Of a DNA stretch of 64,000 nt, positions 34,521-48,315 are shown piece by piece. A program made the position numbers and the translations under genes. The stretch's first letter is position 1. Each line of letters opens with the position of its first letter. Under the pieces are notes generated by a model. That model saw only the letters and a program-made list of their open reading frames with translations, was not told the origin of the DNA and ran no database searches. This DNA comes from Mastigias papua (lineage: Eukaryota; Cnidaria; Scyphozoa; Rhizostomeae; Mastigiidae): contig OZ025280.1 in the NCBI GenBank assembly GCA_964019165.1, forward strand, positions 11,526,428-11,590,427, written 5' to 3'.

Positions 34521-37350
34521 GCCCCATAGCCTAGCGCAGGTATTCGAGCATTTTTTGCACAATTTTTTCTCGCAATTTTCTTCCATTTGCACAATGCACT
34601 TCCGAAGGTCACGTGCTCCATCACAGAGGTCCATGACGTCACCTTCTCGTAATCCTATGCGACCTTTTTTGATAGTTGCTCATCGAAAATCCAGACCATG
34701 CAACTTTCATGGGGGCACTACGTTAGTCTTTCCAAGGCTAATCTGCACCTTTTGAACTGAGTAAGGGGAGCCCGCGTTTAGCGGGCTATCAGTACTAAGC
34801 TAGTCTACTGTATATGAAATAAGCACATAATCCGTCAAACTGTTCTTCACAGTGAGGCATTAATGAACAACGTCATGTATTGTCTCATGCATACTTCAAT
34901 TCTAATTTAGAGAGTCTTGTAAAATCTAGTGGTATAATTGTAAAAGTGTATAACATATACTGTATAGTCGATCAAATGACAGGTATGACTACTACTATGA
35001 TCTGTGGGGTGATCGCAAATCTTGCCCAAAGGGTTACACAATTATGTCTGAACTATAAACCTGTAATATGGTCGCATCTAGTAATCCTTTGTTAACTGGT
35101 ATATTAGCCTTATTTAGCCATTAAATTAGGTTGTGTAGAATTCTAATACCTCAGAAGACTCCATAGTCTTACTTCATAAAAATAAAAGAATACTGCTATG
35201 TATAGGAGGCATGTTATAAAATACAAATCATCAACCCGCGTTTCGAACAATAACAGTATTTGGGACGGGAGGTGATAGTAGGGGCTCCAGAGATCAAGTC
35301 TACACAATAGGAATGACCATACTATCTAGTAGTACGTAATCCCTGAAAACTATATCATCATGTACAGACAGGTCAATAGAATTCAGTAATGACATTTATA
35401 TCAAATGAGCTGAGAAAGGTGGGCAACTGTTTTCAACAAAGAAACAGTCATATTGAAAAAGAACTATGAAAGTGTTATACATAAAGTCTACTGGGATTAA
35501 GCTACAAACTGTACTGGAAGTAAGGAAGGCATCAGCTACAGGGACTGAGGGTAATATGAGGCACACTTCACAGTTTTAGAGAGAATGCATGCTATAGTTT
35601 CCTCAAAATAATGCAAGGAGAAGGAACGGAAAGAGATGCATCAAAATGCAATAATCTACAGAATAAATTTGATGACGTCCTAGATTTAGCCTACAATAAC
35701 TACGTTGCAAACATAAAGAGGTATGTAGAAGTTACAAACAACATCTTATCTGTAAACAATGTCAGAGTGGCCTAGCATAGCGACATCCTTTCCTCCAACT
35801 GATGCGTATAAGCTAAAAGTGAACATCACTCTAAAATCTTAGCAATTATTAATCAGTCCAATGGGGTCTACCAAACAGCTTCTAGAACTCTCTGCAGTCT
35901 CAAATCTAGTATGTAGTTGTTCGGAAACAAAGGATTGAATGTATCTGCAATCGTGAGATGAACTTGGGAATCCCCTCGCATATCTCCTCACAAACTACAG
36001 CAGAATAAAGGTTGAGGGATACCAAAACGCTATATGGCTGAAACCCAAGAAACGTAGGAAGTAAAGTACAAAATATTCGGGCATCTCGTAAACGAATGTA
36101 TCACATAGTTTCCGAGTAATCACACTTGATTTGAAAGACGAAGAACAGTCCCTTTATTGTTAAACTGTGAGGGGGCCTACAAACCCTTCAGAGTTACAGT
36201 AGGGACACACGACGAAAAACCTCATACAAAAAAGCATGTATAGAGCTAAAGAAATAAGATAAAACAATTTCAGTACTCTTCTGGTTGATATTTTATTACG
36301 GCTTACTTTATTCTCCTCAAACTAAAACTGGAACTTCACATCATGCGAAAACAAACCAAATCGAAATCTTCCCGAATGTTATCCCATGTCAGGTAACGAA
36401 GTGTAAAGAGTGAGCGAAATACACAGCAGTATACCACAAAATACAACATGAAATATCTTCTACATGGTTTATCACAACATACCGCAAAAGCACTATGATG
36501 TAGCAGAGAGAATCGAACTGCTAGGAAGATCTTTCATAGTGATATCACCCTCACGCAAAAGTATCACAATCTCGCTGAAAACATGGAAATATATAGCTTA
36601 AAAGTGAAGAAAACCACTGATAATCAGCGAAGTAGCTACAGGCAAGCAACAACAAACCTTTGGAATGAAAACAGCCACTCAACTGCCAAAGAGAGAGCGA
36701 AATTTTCCACGAATTCCAACAACATCCTCTACAAGTGCGATCTCACGTTGTAATGAGCGCAGGTTATGGTTGAGGACGAAAACAATGAAGAACAAAAGAC
36801 GACACACAAAGCCGAAAAAAGTGCCAGATAGAAAGTGGAATATCTCAGTGAAGAAAAAGTACGAAAAATAAAGCAAAACGTAATAGTGGCATTCAGACCA
36901 GGCGGGAACAAATGGCCAAGTGTGGGGGCATTCCGACCAAGACCCTAGGAGGAGTTCGTATTACCCAGTGGATGACGGTCCTTTTGATGTAACCAATAGG
37001 CGAGCTCATTTGCATTTTAGGGATCTTAGTATATAGAGAGTTTTTTTTGATAGCCCGCTAGACGCGGGCTCCCCTGCCCCAGTTACCCGCTGGCCCTGTC
37101 AAAACCAATGTGCAAATTAGCCTTGGAAAGACTAACGCAGTGCCCCATCCAGGTTGCATGGTCCGCATTGTCGATCAGCATGGATGAAAAAGCTCGCATA
37201 GGATCAAGAGAAGATGACGTCATTGGAGCGTGTGACATCCGGCCTTTGCAATGGACAAATCGATTAAAATTTGAGAGAAAAAGTTGTGCAAAAATGCTCG
37301 GATACCTGCGCTAGGCTATGGGGCTTTTGGGCATTCTTTTTCATCTTCTA
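34521..37350 (-). repeat. Array unit B (long type, internally deleted)
   Basis: Starts with a palindrome-type arm (GCCCCATAGCCTAGCGCAGG) fused to the Ty3-like RT, with a CRE-like TGACGTCA at 34634. Its left part resembles the starts of units D and F (AAGCTAGTCT...); the middle is shorter than in them. It ends with octamer 37008 and TATATAG 37030. Exon-like repeats are present but degenerate (AG|CGAGATT near 36575). Non-coding. Confidence 0.75.
37008..37036 (+). promoter_or_regulatory. Octamer-TATA module, unit B
   Basis: ATTTGCAT (37008-37015), 14 nt, TATATAG (37030-37036). Same spacing in units C to F. Could be a promoter in either direction; not tested. Confidence 0.45.
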
Positions 37351-37637
37351 AAGCCCCATAGCCTAGCGCAGGTATCCGAGCATTTTTGCACAACTTTTTC
37401 TCTCAAATTTTAATCGATTTGTCCATTGCAAAGGCCGGATGTCACACGCTCCAATGACGTCATCTTCTCTTGATCCTATGCGAGCTTTTTCATCCATGCT
37501 GATCGACAATGCGGACCATGCAACCTGGATGGGGCACTGCGTTAGTCTTTCCAAGGCTAATTTGCACATTGGTTTTGACAGGGCCAGCGGGTAACTGGGG
37601 CAGGGGAGCCCGCGTCTAGCAGGCTATCAAAAAAAAC
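37040..37637. repeat. Palindrome B/C (~598 bp)
   Basis: Arms of ~286 bp, apparently identical over at least 206 bp (37108-37314 versus 37363-37569), around a ~25-bp spacer with CATCTTCT at its right. Each arm has TGACGTCA (37215, 37455). The outer ends carry T8/A8 runs that also pair. Confidence 0.95.
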
Positions 37638-40600
37638 CGCTAGTCTCCAGTATATAAATAAAGTAGATAAGTAGCACAAATGATTATTGCAAAAAATTAT
37701 TAAAGGAAAAGCATAACGTATTGTCTTAAGCATCATTTAATACCATCTAGGCATTAAAGTAGGCTTTATGCAATAACACTACCTCAGAATATTATGGTCT
37801 AAGTGTTCAAATCTAAAATACTATTGCTTTGTAATGCTACAGCATACTCAAAGGTAACAATACTATGGGCCAAAATCATGTAAGAGAATGCTAAACTCTT
37901 GTCAAAAACATAAAGTTATAACTCTTAAGAATGAGTGATATAATTTAGAGCTTGCATCATCAAATCAAATTTAAAAGAATAGTTATGTGTTAGATAGGGG
38001 GTGGGGGGGGGGCTTTATGTGTATATTCAATACAATACAAATAAGGTTGCTAGCTGTAACTAATAGAAAAAATTAATAACATCACCACAGTCAGAATGAT
38101 ATATCAAAAGTGATACTGCAAATGGTGACAACTGATATCTGAGAGTGATACAGGCTAGTGAAAAACATCATACAGACAGGGTAATCAAGTAATATACTGC
38201 TACAAATCTTGTCTAAGGACATCAATTGGAACACTCAGTAATCACTGTCAAACTGCTATAATATTTAGGATGAGGCATTCAAGTAGACTTTTTGAAATGG
38301 CAATGCATAATGATACTCCATAATTTAAGTGCATAGATACTAAAGGATATTCCTAAAAGATGCTATGACATATTCAACAATGACTTCAAACTCAATAACT
38401 ATATATGAGTTGGACACAACCTGTTATATATAATAATCTCTTATAGCAAGCCCATCATAACATTTGATTATGAATAATACTGTAAAGTGGTGTGGGAGCT
38501 AGAAGGTGGGGCTCCATGACTCAAGTCTACACAATACAAATGCTTGTTATCTAACACTAATAGATCCATTGAAACCATGTTATCATGTGCAGAATGAGGT
38601 ATGGAAATCATTAATGGCGTCTATAACAAATGATCTGATAAAGGCAGAGAGCTGGTTAGCCAGGAAACGAATATTTAGCATAAAAGTACCCATATGCTGA
38701 TTCGAGGAAAATAAAAGTAAAATTTATAGTGAACACAATTATTAGACTGTTGTAAATGAAGACCGTTACACTGCTGTAAATATATAGGCAATCAGCATGG
38801 TACTATACTGAATAAAGCCTCGTGAATAAGTTACTTAAGTGCATTGAATATAAACCTAATTTATAATACAATATCAGTGTAAATAAATCAAGAAGGAACA
38901 ACTGGAAAAACGCATGGTACTATACACGAAATTATCAACGAATTAGTAGATAAAATATCCGTATAAGACTTGGCACCTTTAACTATAAATACGCCAGCGA
39001 TTTAGAATACAACAAAGTGTACTAATGGGAATAACGAACTGCGACTGAGATGACTGAGATGACTACGAAACGACCCCTCAAAGTTTTAGACAGAGTCAGG
39101 TAGTACTTTTCTTACAATACTGTAAGAAAAGTGAACGGGAAAGAGAGCTATTACAGTCCAATAATCTAATGAATAATTTGAACGATATCTTAGCTCCAGC
39201 TTACAACAACTGTATCCTAAAAAGCAAGAGCTAAGACGAAATGACTGACAACATCACAAACGTAAGCAAAGCGGCTTAACTATTCAGTTATAATTCAGTG
39301 ACAATCTCGCGCAAAGACAAAGTACAAACAGCACGTTAAAAGTCCTAGTATATCAGTAAATAATATAGTAAGCATCTCCTTAATACTTTACCGAAACTTC
39401 AATAGTAACAAAACAGTCAGTTACAGGCGAAAATCAAGCGACCATGAAAGGAACTGCCATGATCATATGACCCCCGAGGCAATCCTATGGAATCTCCCTG
39501 AAAACATCGCACTAAATCTCGTCTAGCTGGGAAAGTAGCGATCATTCTACACAAAACAATCCAGGCAAAACTATATCCACACCTTGTCAATGAAATAAGC
39601 CACTTACCTTATAGAAAAGAGACGAAATTCCACGAAGAATTGCAAGATATCCATCCACTTTGTAAACACGCCCTCAACTGCAAACTTGCGGCCTTGTGTA
39701 AACACTATTGTTCGCAAACAAAGGATGAGAGGTTTCTGCGATCGTGATTTCAAGTTGGGAATCCCCTCGCATTTCTATCTACAACTTACAGCAAAATAAA
39801 GCGTGCAAGAATACGAAAATATCATAGGAATACTATTAAGAACAGTTAGCAAATAAATTATACACACTTTGGACATCTCTGTACAAACGTATTTAGATGT
39901 TTCTTGACTGCTGGCAATGAGAATCAAACACACAGAGCAGTTGCTTCCATGGCTGAACTGGGGGGAAATGAACACTTCTGATAACAGTTATATTACCCAT
40001 AAAAAACGTACACTCTTATCACAGTCACATAAAACAAATAAACACATAGGCCCAACTAAATTCAGCAATGACCATATTCAGCAGCCTATATAGAATACTT
40101 CATCAGGAAACATAACGATTTCCTATACCATCTATGCACCCATTAAATTCAAGGAGTAAATATAGCAATCCAGCAGGGAATACAACAGTAAACATATGAT
40201 AAGTACTTCATCACAATGTTGTAAAAGACCCACAGCGATCTAAAGACTCGAATCAATCTGATCGGAGAGGAAGTGTAATGGCGACATACCCCTGAGGGAA
40301 GCTCGAGGAATCTCTGATATAACCTGTGTAATATCAAACGCGTATATTGTACAAAAAAATACAGGCAATCTGAAATAATACCTCATTGCATGTAAAACGA
40401 CTCACCTGGTACCAGAAGGATGAAAGTTCGCTTGAAGTCACCCGGACACAGCGAAAAACATCAATCGTGTTGGAGAAGAACTGTCATGGCGGAAAATGCC
40501 CGAGGGAGGCGATTGTAATCTCGCTGACAATAGAGAACATAAGTGTCGAAAATACTATAGAAATTACACGCAGTTAACAGAGCAAACACAGGCAATCTGA

Positions 40601-41812
40601 AATCAAACTTAATAGCTTTAGAAAACCACTCACCTGGTAGAAAATACTTGCAATAGTTCCTTCCAAGTCAAAGGGCAAACTGTGACCTTGAGGGCACTGT
40701 CCAAACTAAAAGCTACCCGATCGCAATTATCTCCAGTATATGCCCGCCAAATACACACTAAAATAGCAGAGAATATAACTGTAAACTTCTTAATAACAAT
40801 TTAGCGAGAACAGCAATGTGATTTAGGGAGTAGATTAGAACGGGGTGAGAAGCAACTGTAATGGTGATAATACAGCAAGCGAGGTTCGTGGGGTTTCGCT
40901 GAAATCATTGAAATACATAGCTGATAATAGTAGGCAATGCACACATCCAACGAAGGACTAATTGACACACTCTAATTGAAACTTTTTGTACAAAAATTGC
41001 GACTCACCTGGCAGGAAAAGAACGAAATTCTCCTCGAATTGGCTCTTCAACTGTCATGGCGATAACATCCCCGAGGGTAGGCATTGGATTCTCGCTCAAA
41101 CATGGAAATACATTGCCTAAAAGAAAAGAAACCACCGATAGTCCATGCAGGCATTACAGGCAAACATGAAAAACAGAAAACAGTCACTCACCTGCCATAA
41201 CAAAGACGAAATTTCCCAAGGACTAAACAATCATCCTCAACCAGTGCGACATGACACTACACTGAGGGAGGCTTGCCTTGAGGATGATTACAATGGAGAA
41301 CAAAAGGGCGACAACAAAGCCCCACGCAGTCGATCAGAAACTGCCGAATATCTTTGCGAAAAAAATAGATAGAATTAATATGAAATCATGAATATCAATT
41401 AGACATAGGACGGGACCCTCGGCGAAAGTTAGAGACCAATCGAGCAGAAGACCTAGGAGGAGTTTTTACCACGAGCTGACCGGCGGCCCATTTGATCTTT
41501 GCTCATTTGCATTTTAGGGATCTTAGTATATAGAGAAGTAATGATAGCCCGCTAGACGCAGGCTCCCCTACCCCAGTTCAAAAGTTGCAGATTAGCCTTG
41601 GAAAGACTAACGCAGTGCCCCCATCCAAGCTGCATGGTTCGCATTGTTGATGAGCATGGATGAAAAAGCTCGCACAGGATCATGGGAGGATGACGTCATG
41701 GGCCTCCGCATTGGAGCACGTGACATCCGGCTTTGCAATGGAGAAATCAACAAAAATTTGCGAGAAAAAATTGTGCAAAAATGCTCGGATACCTGCGCTA
41801 GGCTATGGGGCT
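37351..41812 (-). repeat. Array unit C (short type, ~4.46 kb)
   Basis: Bounded by inverted arms. Closely similar to unit E in length and sequence (roughly 85% by eye in the left part). Minus-strand exon-like repeats have donors near 39607, 40407, 40632, 41008 and 41192; ATGACAG or variants near 40482 and 41055; a 3' splice-like AG|CGAGATT precedes several. One 165-bp exon candidate (39608-39773) is open on both strands. No known protein. The octamer-TATA module is at 41505-41533. Confidence 0.8.
41505..41533 (+). promoter_or_regulatory. Octamer-TATA module, unit C
   Basis: ATTTGCAT (41505-41512), 14 nt, TATATAG (41527-41533). Confidence 0.45.
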
Positions 41813-42112
41813 TTAGAAGATGAAGAATAAAATCAAACAGCCCCATAGCCTAGCACAGGTATCCGAGCATTTTTGCACAATTGTTTCTCGCAAATTTTTG
41901 TTGATTTCTCCATTGCAAAGCAGGATGTCACGTGCTCCAATGCGGAGGCCCATGACGTCATCCTCCCATGATCCTGTGCGAGCTTTTTCATCCATGCTCA
42001 TCAACAATGCGAACCATGCAGCTTGGATGGGGGCACTGCGTTAGTCTTTCCAAGGCTAATCTGCAACTTTTGAACTGGGGTAGGGGAGCCCGCGTAGTGG
42101 GCTATCATTACT
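41537..42112. repeat. Palindrome C/D (~576 bp), inverted spacer
   Basis: Near-identical arms (41537-41812 and 41839-42112). Shared private differences in both arms, such as CATGACGTCAT with CGGAGGCCC, separate it from palindrome E/F. The central spacer (TGAAGAATAAAATCAA) is the reverse complement of the E/F spacer. TGACGTCA at 41691 and 41953, E-box CACGTG near 41729 and 41931. Confidence 0.95.
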
Positions 42113-42954
42113 AAGCTAGTCTCTATTACATGAACTAAGCATATAATTGTTTAAAGTGGCGTGTTGAATGACACATAAATGGAAATACATCATACAATAT
42201 CTCCTGCATGATTCAATCCTAATGTAATGAAACTTATACAATAATCTCCCTGTATAATGTAAACACTTCAAAGACCATGTAGTATGTGACATCAAATGAG
42301 AGGTATGAGTGTAACCTCTGTCTGGTTTTAGGTATTATTCTTGCCCAGTCTGGTATACTACCTACTAAGACGCAAAAATTTAGAAAAAATGCAATTACAA
42401 TACCTGAAAGGCCCTATACATCACACACTATGTCATGCATCACTCAATCCTAATGTAATGAGTCTTATACAATATTGCTGTATACTGCAAATACTTTAGA
42501 GAACATATAGTATGTCACATCAAATAAGAGGTATGACTGCAAACTCTATCTGGTTTTAGCCATTATTCTTATCCAATCTGGTAAATAATTGTTAATCATG
42601 GGACATCTGATGTGAGATGACCTTTTCTTATTTTGATATAAATATGCTAAATAGTAAGCACCATATGCAGTTGGGACCAGATGACTCAGAGTCCTTTCCG
42701 GCTGGATGTGGTGCAAACAAAGTATGATATTGTATTTTTATTTTATTTTAATATTTAAAAAAAGAATCTGGTATCCTACATTATACAACACAATAAATTA
42801 GATAAAATTTAAGTACTATACCTGACAGGCCCTATATTTCAAGTTTAAAACAATAAAAGAATATTGCTTGCTAATACAACATCACTGTATAATATTCTGC
42901 ATAGTAAGATGGATAGCTAATGAATGAGATATACCATACAGCCTGAAATCACAA

Positions 42955-43875
42955 AGTCAGATGTCAGGCATTAAATGTAGTTATGGTGGTGGTGGTGGTG
43001 TACAACTTAGTAACATACCTTAAACCTAGCATCATATAGATGGATGTAGTCAAATACCTTATCCACACTTCCATACAATTTATCCAGAGGTACTATATTC
43101 AGTTGTAAAAAATTCTACAATCTGAGACAACTCCAGAATAATGTGCATAGATCATGCCTAAGCTTATGTAGAGAAGTGGCTCATAACCCTTTAGTAATCC
43201 TACAATACTCCATATCACCTTGCGGTGGAACGCAGTCACATATACTATTACCTATGCTGTTACTAAGGACCACCAACTAATATATCCAGAAAAAATCATT
43301 GATGTAATAAAATCAATAACAAAAATTAAATGTTGGGGCTCCACAAAGTATTCAATCTGGGGCTCTAGAATATTCTTGCATGTCCAACTGGGGTACAACA
43401 GCCTGCAGTCACAAAGTCAGATATCAACCATTAAAGGTACTAATGGTAGTGGCGGGGGGGGGGTACAACTTAGCAACATACCCTAACCCTAGCATCATAT
43501 AGATAGTTGAAGTCACATAACTAATACAGACTTCCATATAATTTATCCAGAGGTATTATATTTATTTGTAAGACATCCTACTATATAAGAAGACTCCAAA
43601 ATAAAGTGCATAGATCATGCCTATGCCTATGTAGATAAGTACCCAATAACCTCTTAGTAATCCTCCAATACTGCATATCAACTTGTGGTGGAACAAAGTC
43701 ACATATACTATTACCTATGCTGTTGCTAAGGACCTCCAACTAATATATCCAGGACAAATATGAATACTGTAATAAACTCAATAACAAAACTTAAGTGTTG
43801 GGCTCCACAAAGTACTTAATCTGGGGCTCTAGAATATTTTTGCATGTCCATCTGGGGTACAAAATTGTTGCATCT
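42955..43875. repeat. Internal ~460-bp direct duplication in unit D
   Basis: Two diverged copies share GGGCTCCACAAAGTA, TCTGGGGCTCTAGAATA and GATCATGCCTATG-type segments. Each includes a G/GTGG-rich run (42985-43000, 43451-43460). The same duplication is present in unit F (53445-54370). Confidence 0.75.
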
Positions 43876-46800
43876 ATTTTATGATGTGCCCCAACCCCCA
43901 CCCCCCCCCCTGATACTGAATGACTGCTCCATAAATGTACAACACTGAAATAATAGTGCCTTATAATCCTAGAGCAAACTCAACAGTAACAATATTATGA
44001 ACCAAAATCACACCAGTCCTAAGCTCTTGTCAACCATATAAAGCTGTAAATTCCATCAATGACTGATATAATATAGAGCTTGCATCATAACAACAACTTT
44101 ATTATCATAGCTGTACTTCAGAGGGGGGCCTGATGTGGCAATTGAGTATAATACAAATAAGGTTGCTGGCTCTAACTAATACAAAACTTTAACAACATAT
44201 CATCATAAAAAGAATGAAATATCAAAAGTTGTAATGGTACTGGTGACAACTGATATCTCAAAGTGAAATAGGCTAGTGACAAAAATCCTACAGGCAGACA
44301 ATCAAGTACTATATTGGTACATGTTTCACCTAAGGACATCAATTCAAATGTATGACTACCACTGTCATCTAGGCAAACCCAGTAATATCTGTCAACCTCC
44401 TACAATAGCTACCTTGAGGCATTCAAGTAGGCAATATACAATGACAATGTATAGAGATGCTTCATAATTCAAGTTCATAACAGCTAAAGACTATTCCTAT
44501 AAGTGTGCTAGTCAGAAATGAGTTGAAACTCAGAAAGTGTGCATGAGTGTGGCAAAACCCCTTATACATAATACTCTTTTACAGTAAGTGCCTCAAAACA
44601 TATGATTACAAACAATACTGTTAAATTAGGGTGCGGGCTGGAAGATGGGGCTCCAGGAATTAATATTAAACAGCGCAAATCATTGTGATCTAATACTACT
44701 TGATCCAGTCAAACCATATTATCATGTGCAGAATGATGAATAGAAATCATGAATGGTCTTTATAACAAATAATCTTAGGATGAGAAGGAGCTGATTTGCC
44801 AGGAAACGGAGAGTTAGGACTAAAGCAAGCATAAGCTGATTCCTCCAAAATAACACAAAAATCTATAGTGACTACAACGATTAGACTCTTGTAAATAATA
44901 AAGATTGTTAGACTGTTGTATATACATAGGTGATCAGTAGAGTACTATACTGAATAAAGCCCTATGAATAACTTACTTAAGTGTGTTGACCACACTCATA
45001 CTTTAGAACACAATGTCAGCCTAACAACATCAAGAAAGAACAACCTGACAACGCATATTACTACACACCAAAGTATCAACGAATTAGTACATAAAATATC
45101 TGTATACGTCTGTGCACCTTTCACTATAAAGATACCACTGATGCAGAGTACTGAGTGTTCTACTGAGAATAAGGAAGGAATCAGCTTTAGTGACTGAGAG
45201 TAATATGAAACGCTCCTCAAGGTTTCAGAGAGAATATACGTAGTACCTTCCAGACAATACTGTAACAAAACCAACTGGGACAGAGAGCTATTACACTCCA
45301 ATAAGTCAAGGAATAAGTTGAACAACATCTTAGCTCCAGCCCACAATAAGTGTATGGTACAAACCAAGAGCTAACCAGAAGTGACTGACAACAAATCAAA
45401 CGTAAAGGAAGCGGCCTAACTGTTCAGACATACTTCCTTCAAAATCACATGCAAATGCACAGTATGAACAGCACAATAAACTGTAATAATATATCAGTAA
45501 ATAATACAGTAAATACCCACTTAATAGTATACCGAACTTCTGTAGTAACCAAACGGTAATGTACAGGCGGAAATCAAGCGACCATGAAAGGAATTGGCAT
45601 GATCATACGGCCCCAGGGCAATCTTATGGAATCTCGATCAAAACACGGCATTAAATCTCGTCCAACTTGGAAAGGAGCCACCAATCAATACAAAAAAATC
45701 CTGGTACAAATAAATCGACACATTCTCAATGAAATAAGCCACTTACCTTATAAAAAAGAGACGAAATTCCATGAAGACTTTACCGAAATCCATCCAATCT
45801 GTAAACACGCCCTCAACTGCAAACTTGCGGCCTTGTGTAAACACTATTGTTCGCAAACAAAGGATGAGAGGTTTCTGCGATCATGATCTTGAGTTGGGAA
45901 TCCCCTCGCATTTCTATCTACAATCTACAACAAAATAAAGAGTGTAAGGACACCAAAATATCATAGGAATAAGAGTAAGAAAAGTTAGGAAATAAAATAT
46001 ACACACTATAGACCTCTCTGTACAACCGTGTTAAGATATTTTGTTGCTAGTGGCAATGAGAATGAAACACACAGAGCAGTGGCGTCCTTGACTGAACTGA
46101 GGGGGAACGCAACCTTCTTATTACAGTTATATTACCGAACATAACTTACACTCTTAACTATAAGTCACACAATAAGTCAAATATACAACTACAAACTTGT
46201 ACATAAAACACTTCATCAATGCCTAAATTCGGCATTTCATGTAGCACAATTCATCCGCAAACATATAAATTTCGTATCTCCTTTACGCACACATTAACTT
46301 CAAGGTATAAACAGCAATCTAGCAAGGAATAGGACAGCAAACATTTTATCCCAAATATTGTAACAGAACCAAGACAATTTAGAGAATACAATCAATCTGA
46401 TCGGAGAGGAAGTGTCATGGCGACATACCCCTCAAGGTAGCTCGCTCAAAATACTGAGTGATAAGGTGTGTAATATGAAACATGTATAGTAGACAGAAAA
46501 ATTAGAGCCAATCTGAAAACAGACCTTATTACATGAACAAACGACTTACCTGGTAGTAGAAGGAAGACAGGTCGCTTGAATTGACACGGCAACAGAGAAT
46601 AACATCAAGCATGGTGGAGAGGAACTGCCATGGCGGAACACGCCCGAGGGAAGCTATTGCAATCTCGCTGGCAATATTGAACATCAGTGTAGAAAATACT
46701 ATAGAAATTGCCCACAGAGGACAGGGGAAACACAGGTAATTTGACATCAAACGTTATAGCATTAGACCACCACTCACCCGGTAACAGAACCACAAAATGT

Positions 46801-47687
46801 TCCTCAACTTCCAACTGGACCATCAGTCGCATTCAAACCATGTCCGAACTGAGAGTTTCACGTTCGGTGTATCCTGTGTAAAACGGAAGAAAAAACAGCT
46901 AAACACTATCCTAATACACCAAAGAATACAACATGAAACATCAGTTAAATGTGTTAGCACAACTTACCAGTTAAAGCATTGAAATCTGGCGAACAGAATC
47001 GAACGGATGGAGAAGGACTGTCATGGCGGCGAGATTGCCCCCGAGGGAAGCTCTTCCAACTTGGCCTAGAAAATGAGGCAAATACATGGCGCACATCACC
47101 CGTAAATCGTATCTAAAAGGCAGTAGTGCTATAATTTCACTGAATAAAGGCTGGCAATGATAAATCGAATCTTCAGATAGGAATAAAGCGACAAATTAGT
47201 TGCTCGACTGCTATGGCGACTAACCATCGCGAGGGAGGGTGTACGAAACCGCCTCCATACATCGAAAAAGATTGCGTAAAACACCAAAAAACGCACGGAA
47301 CCGAAGAATAATATATAAGCGAACCACAATACAGAATTTAGAGAGGTAACATAGCTACTAACCTGGTAAAAATCCACCAAACATCTCCTCAAAATTCAGT
47401 AAACCCGATCCCGATTGCACAAGCATTGTAGTGAGAGCAGTGCCATCCATGTGGACGATAACAATGGAGCACTATAGAGGACAGACAAAGGTCCGCGAAG
47501 AAGCTCAGAGAAGGTGGAATATCTCGGCAACAAAAAACTATAAAAACACGATCAGACCGTCGCTGCAATCTAGACTTACGTAGAGACACTCGACCAGACT
47601 CTGAGACCGATCCCCCAACTGTCCCAAGAGGAGTATCCTGTACAGCGTCAGGGGCCGGTCTGTTTGATGTAAACAATTGGCGAGCTC

Positions 47688-47715
47688 ATTTGCATTTTGG
47701 CATTTTAGTATATAG
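47688..47715 (+). promoter_or_regulatory. Octamer-TATA module, unit D
   Basis: ATTTGCAT (47688-47695), 13 nt, TATATAG (47709-47715). Confidence 0.45.
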
Positions 47716-47717
47716 AG

Positions 47718-48315
47718 ATAGCAGTTTTTTGATAGCCCGCTAGACGCGGGCTCCCCTACCCCCAATCAAGGCTGGAGATTAGCCTTGGAAAGACTAACAC
47801 AGTCGCCCATCAAAGCAGGATGGTCCTCATTTTCGATGAGGATCATGGGATGGTGACGTCATGGGCCTCTGCGATGGAGCACGTGACCATCAGCATTGCA
47901 TTGGTCAAATCGAAAAATTTGCGAGAAAAAATTGCGCAAAAAATGCTCGGATACCTGCGCTAGGCGACGGGGCTGTGGGACATTCTATGCTATGGGGCTT
48001 TTGGACATTCTTCGTCATCTTCTAAAGCCCCATAGCCTAGCGCAGGTATCCGAGCATTTTTGCACAACTTTTTCTCTCACATTTTAATCGATTTGTCCAT
48101 TGCAAAGGCTGGATGTCACACGCTCCAATGACGTCATCTTCTCTTGATCCTATGCGAGCTGTTTCATCCATGCTCATCGACAATGCGGACCATGCAACCT
48201 GGATGGGGCACTGCGTTAGTCTTTCCAAGGCTAATGTGCAAAGTGATTTTGACAGGACCAGCGGGTAACTGGGGTAGGGGAGCCCGCGTCTAGCAGGCTA
48301 TAAAAAAAACTGCTA
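47718..48315. repeat. Palindrome D/E (~600 bp), diverged arms
   Basis: Outer parts pair well (TAGCAGTTTTTT, AGCCCGCTAGACGCGGGCT), but the left arm has diverged from the right (for example CAATCAAGGCTGGAG and a deletion of the GCATGGATGAAAAAG part). A partial duplication, CTATGGGGCTTTTGGACATT, lies at the centre. TGACGTCA at 47854 and 48129. Confidence 0.9.

Larger units (their letters stand above)
41839..47990 (-). repeat. Array unit D (long type, ~6.15 kb)
   Basis: The left ~1.9 kb is specific to the long type and contains an internal ~460-bp direct duplication (about 42955-43415 and 43415-43875; GTGG/G-rich run, TACAACTTAG, GCATCATATAGATGG). The remainder is homologous to unit C. Minus-strand donors near 45746, 46549, 46779, 46964 and 47364 have the same spacing as in unit F. 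ATGACAG/ATGGCAG sites near 46418, 46630 and 47022. No known protein. Confidence 0.8.

Noticed and set aside
37108..37569. Identical 68-codon frames on both strands in palindrome B/C, and similar frames in other palindromes
   Set aside because: The frame is not kept in the arms of C/D, D/E and E/F; identity of the two copies follows from the palindrome itself.
47129..47676. Minus-strand frames of 87-95 codons in unit D as a protein gene
   Set aside because: The corresponding part of unit F has different frames and stops; better explained as exon-like non-coding sequence.
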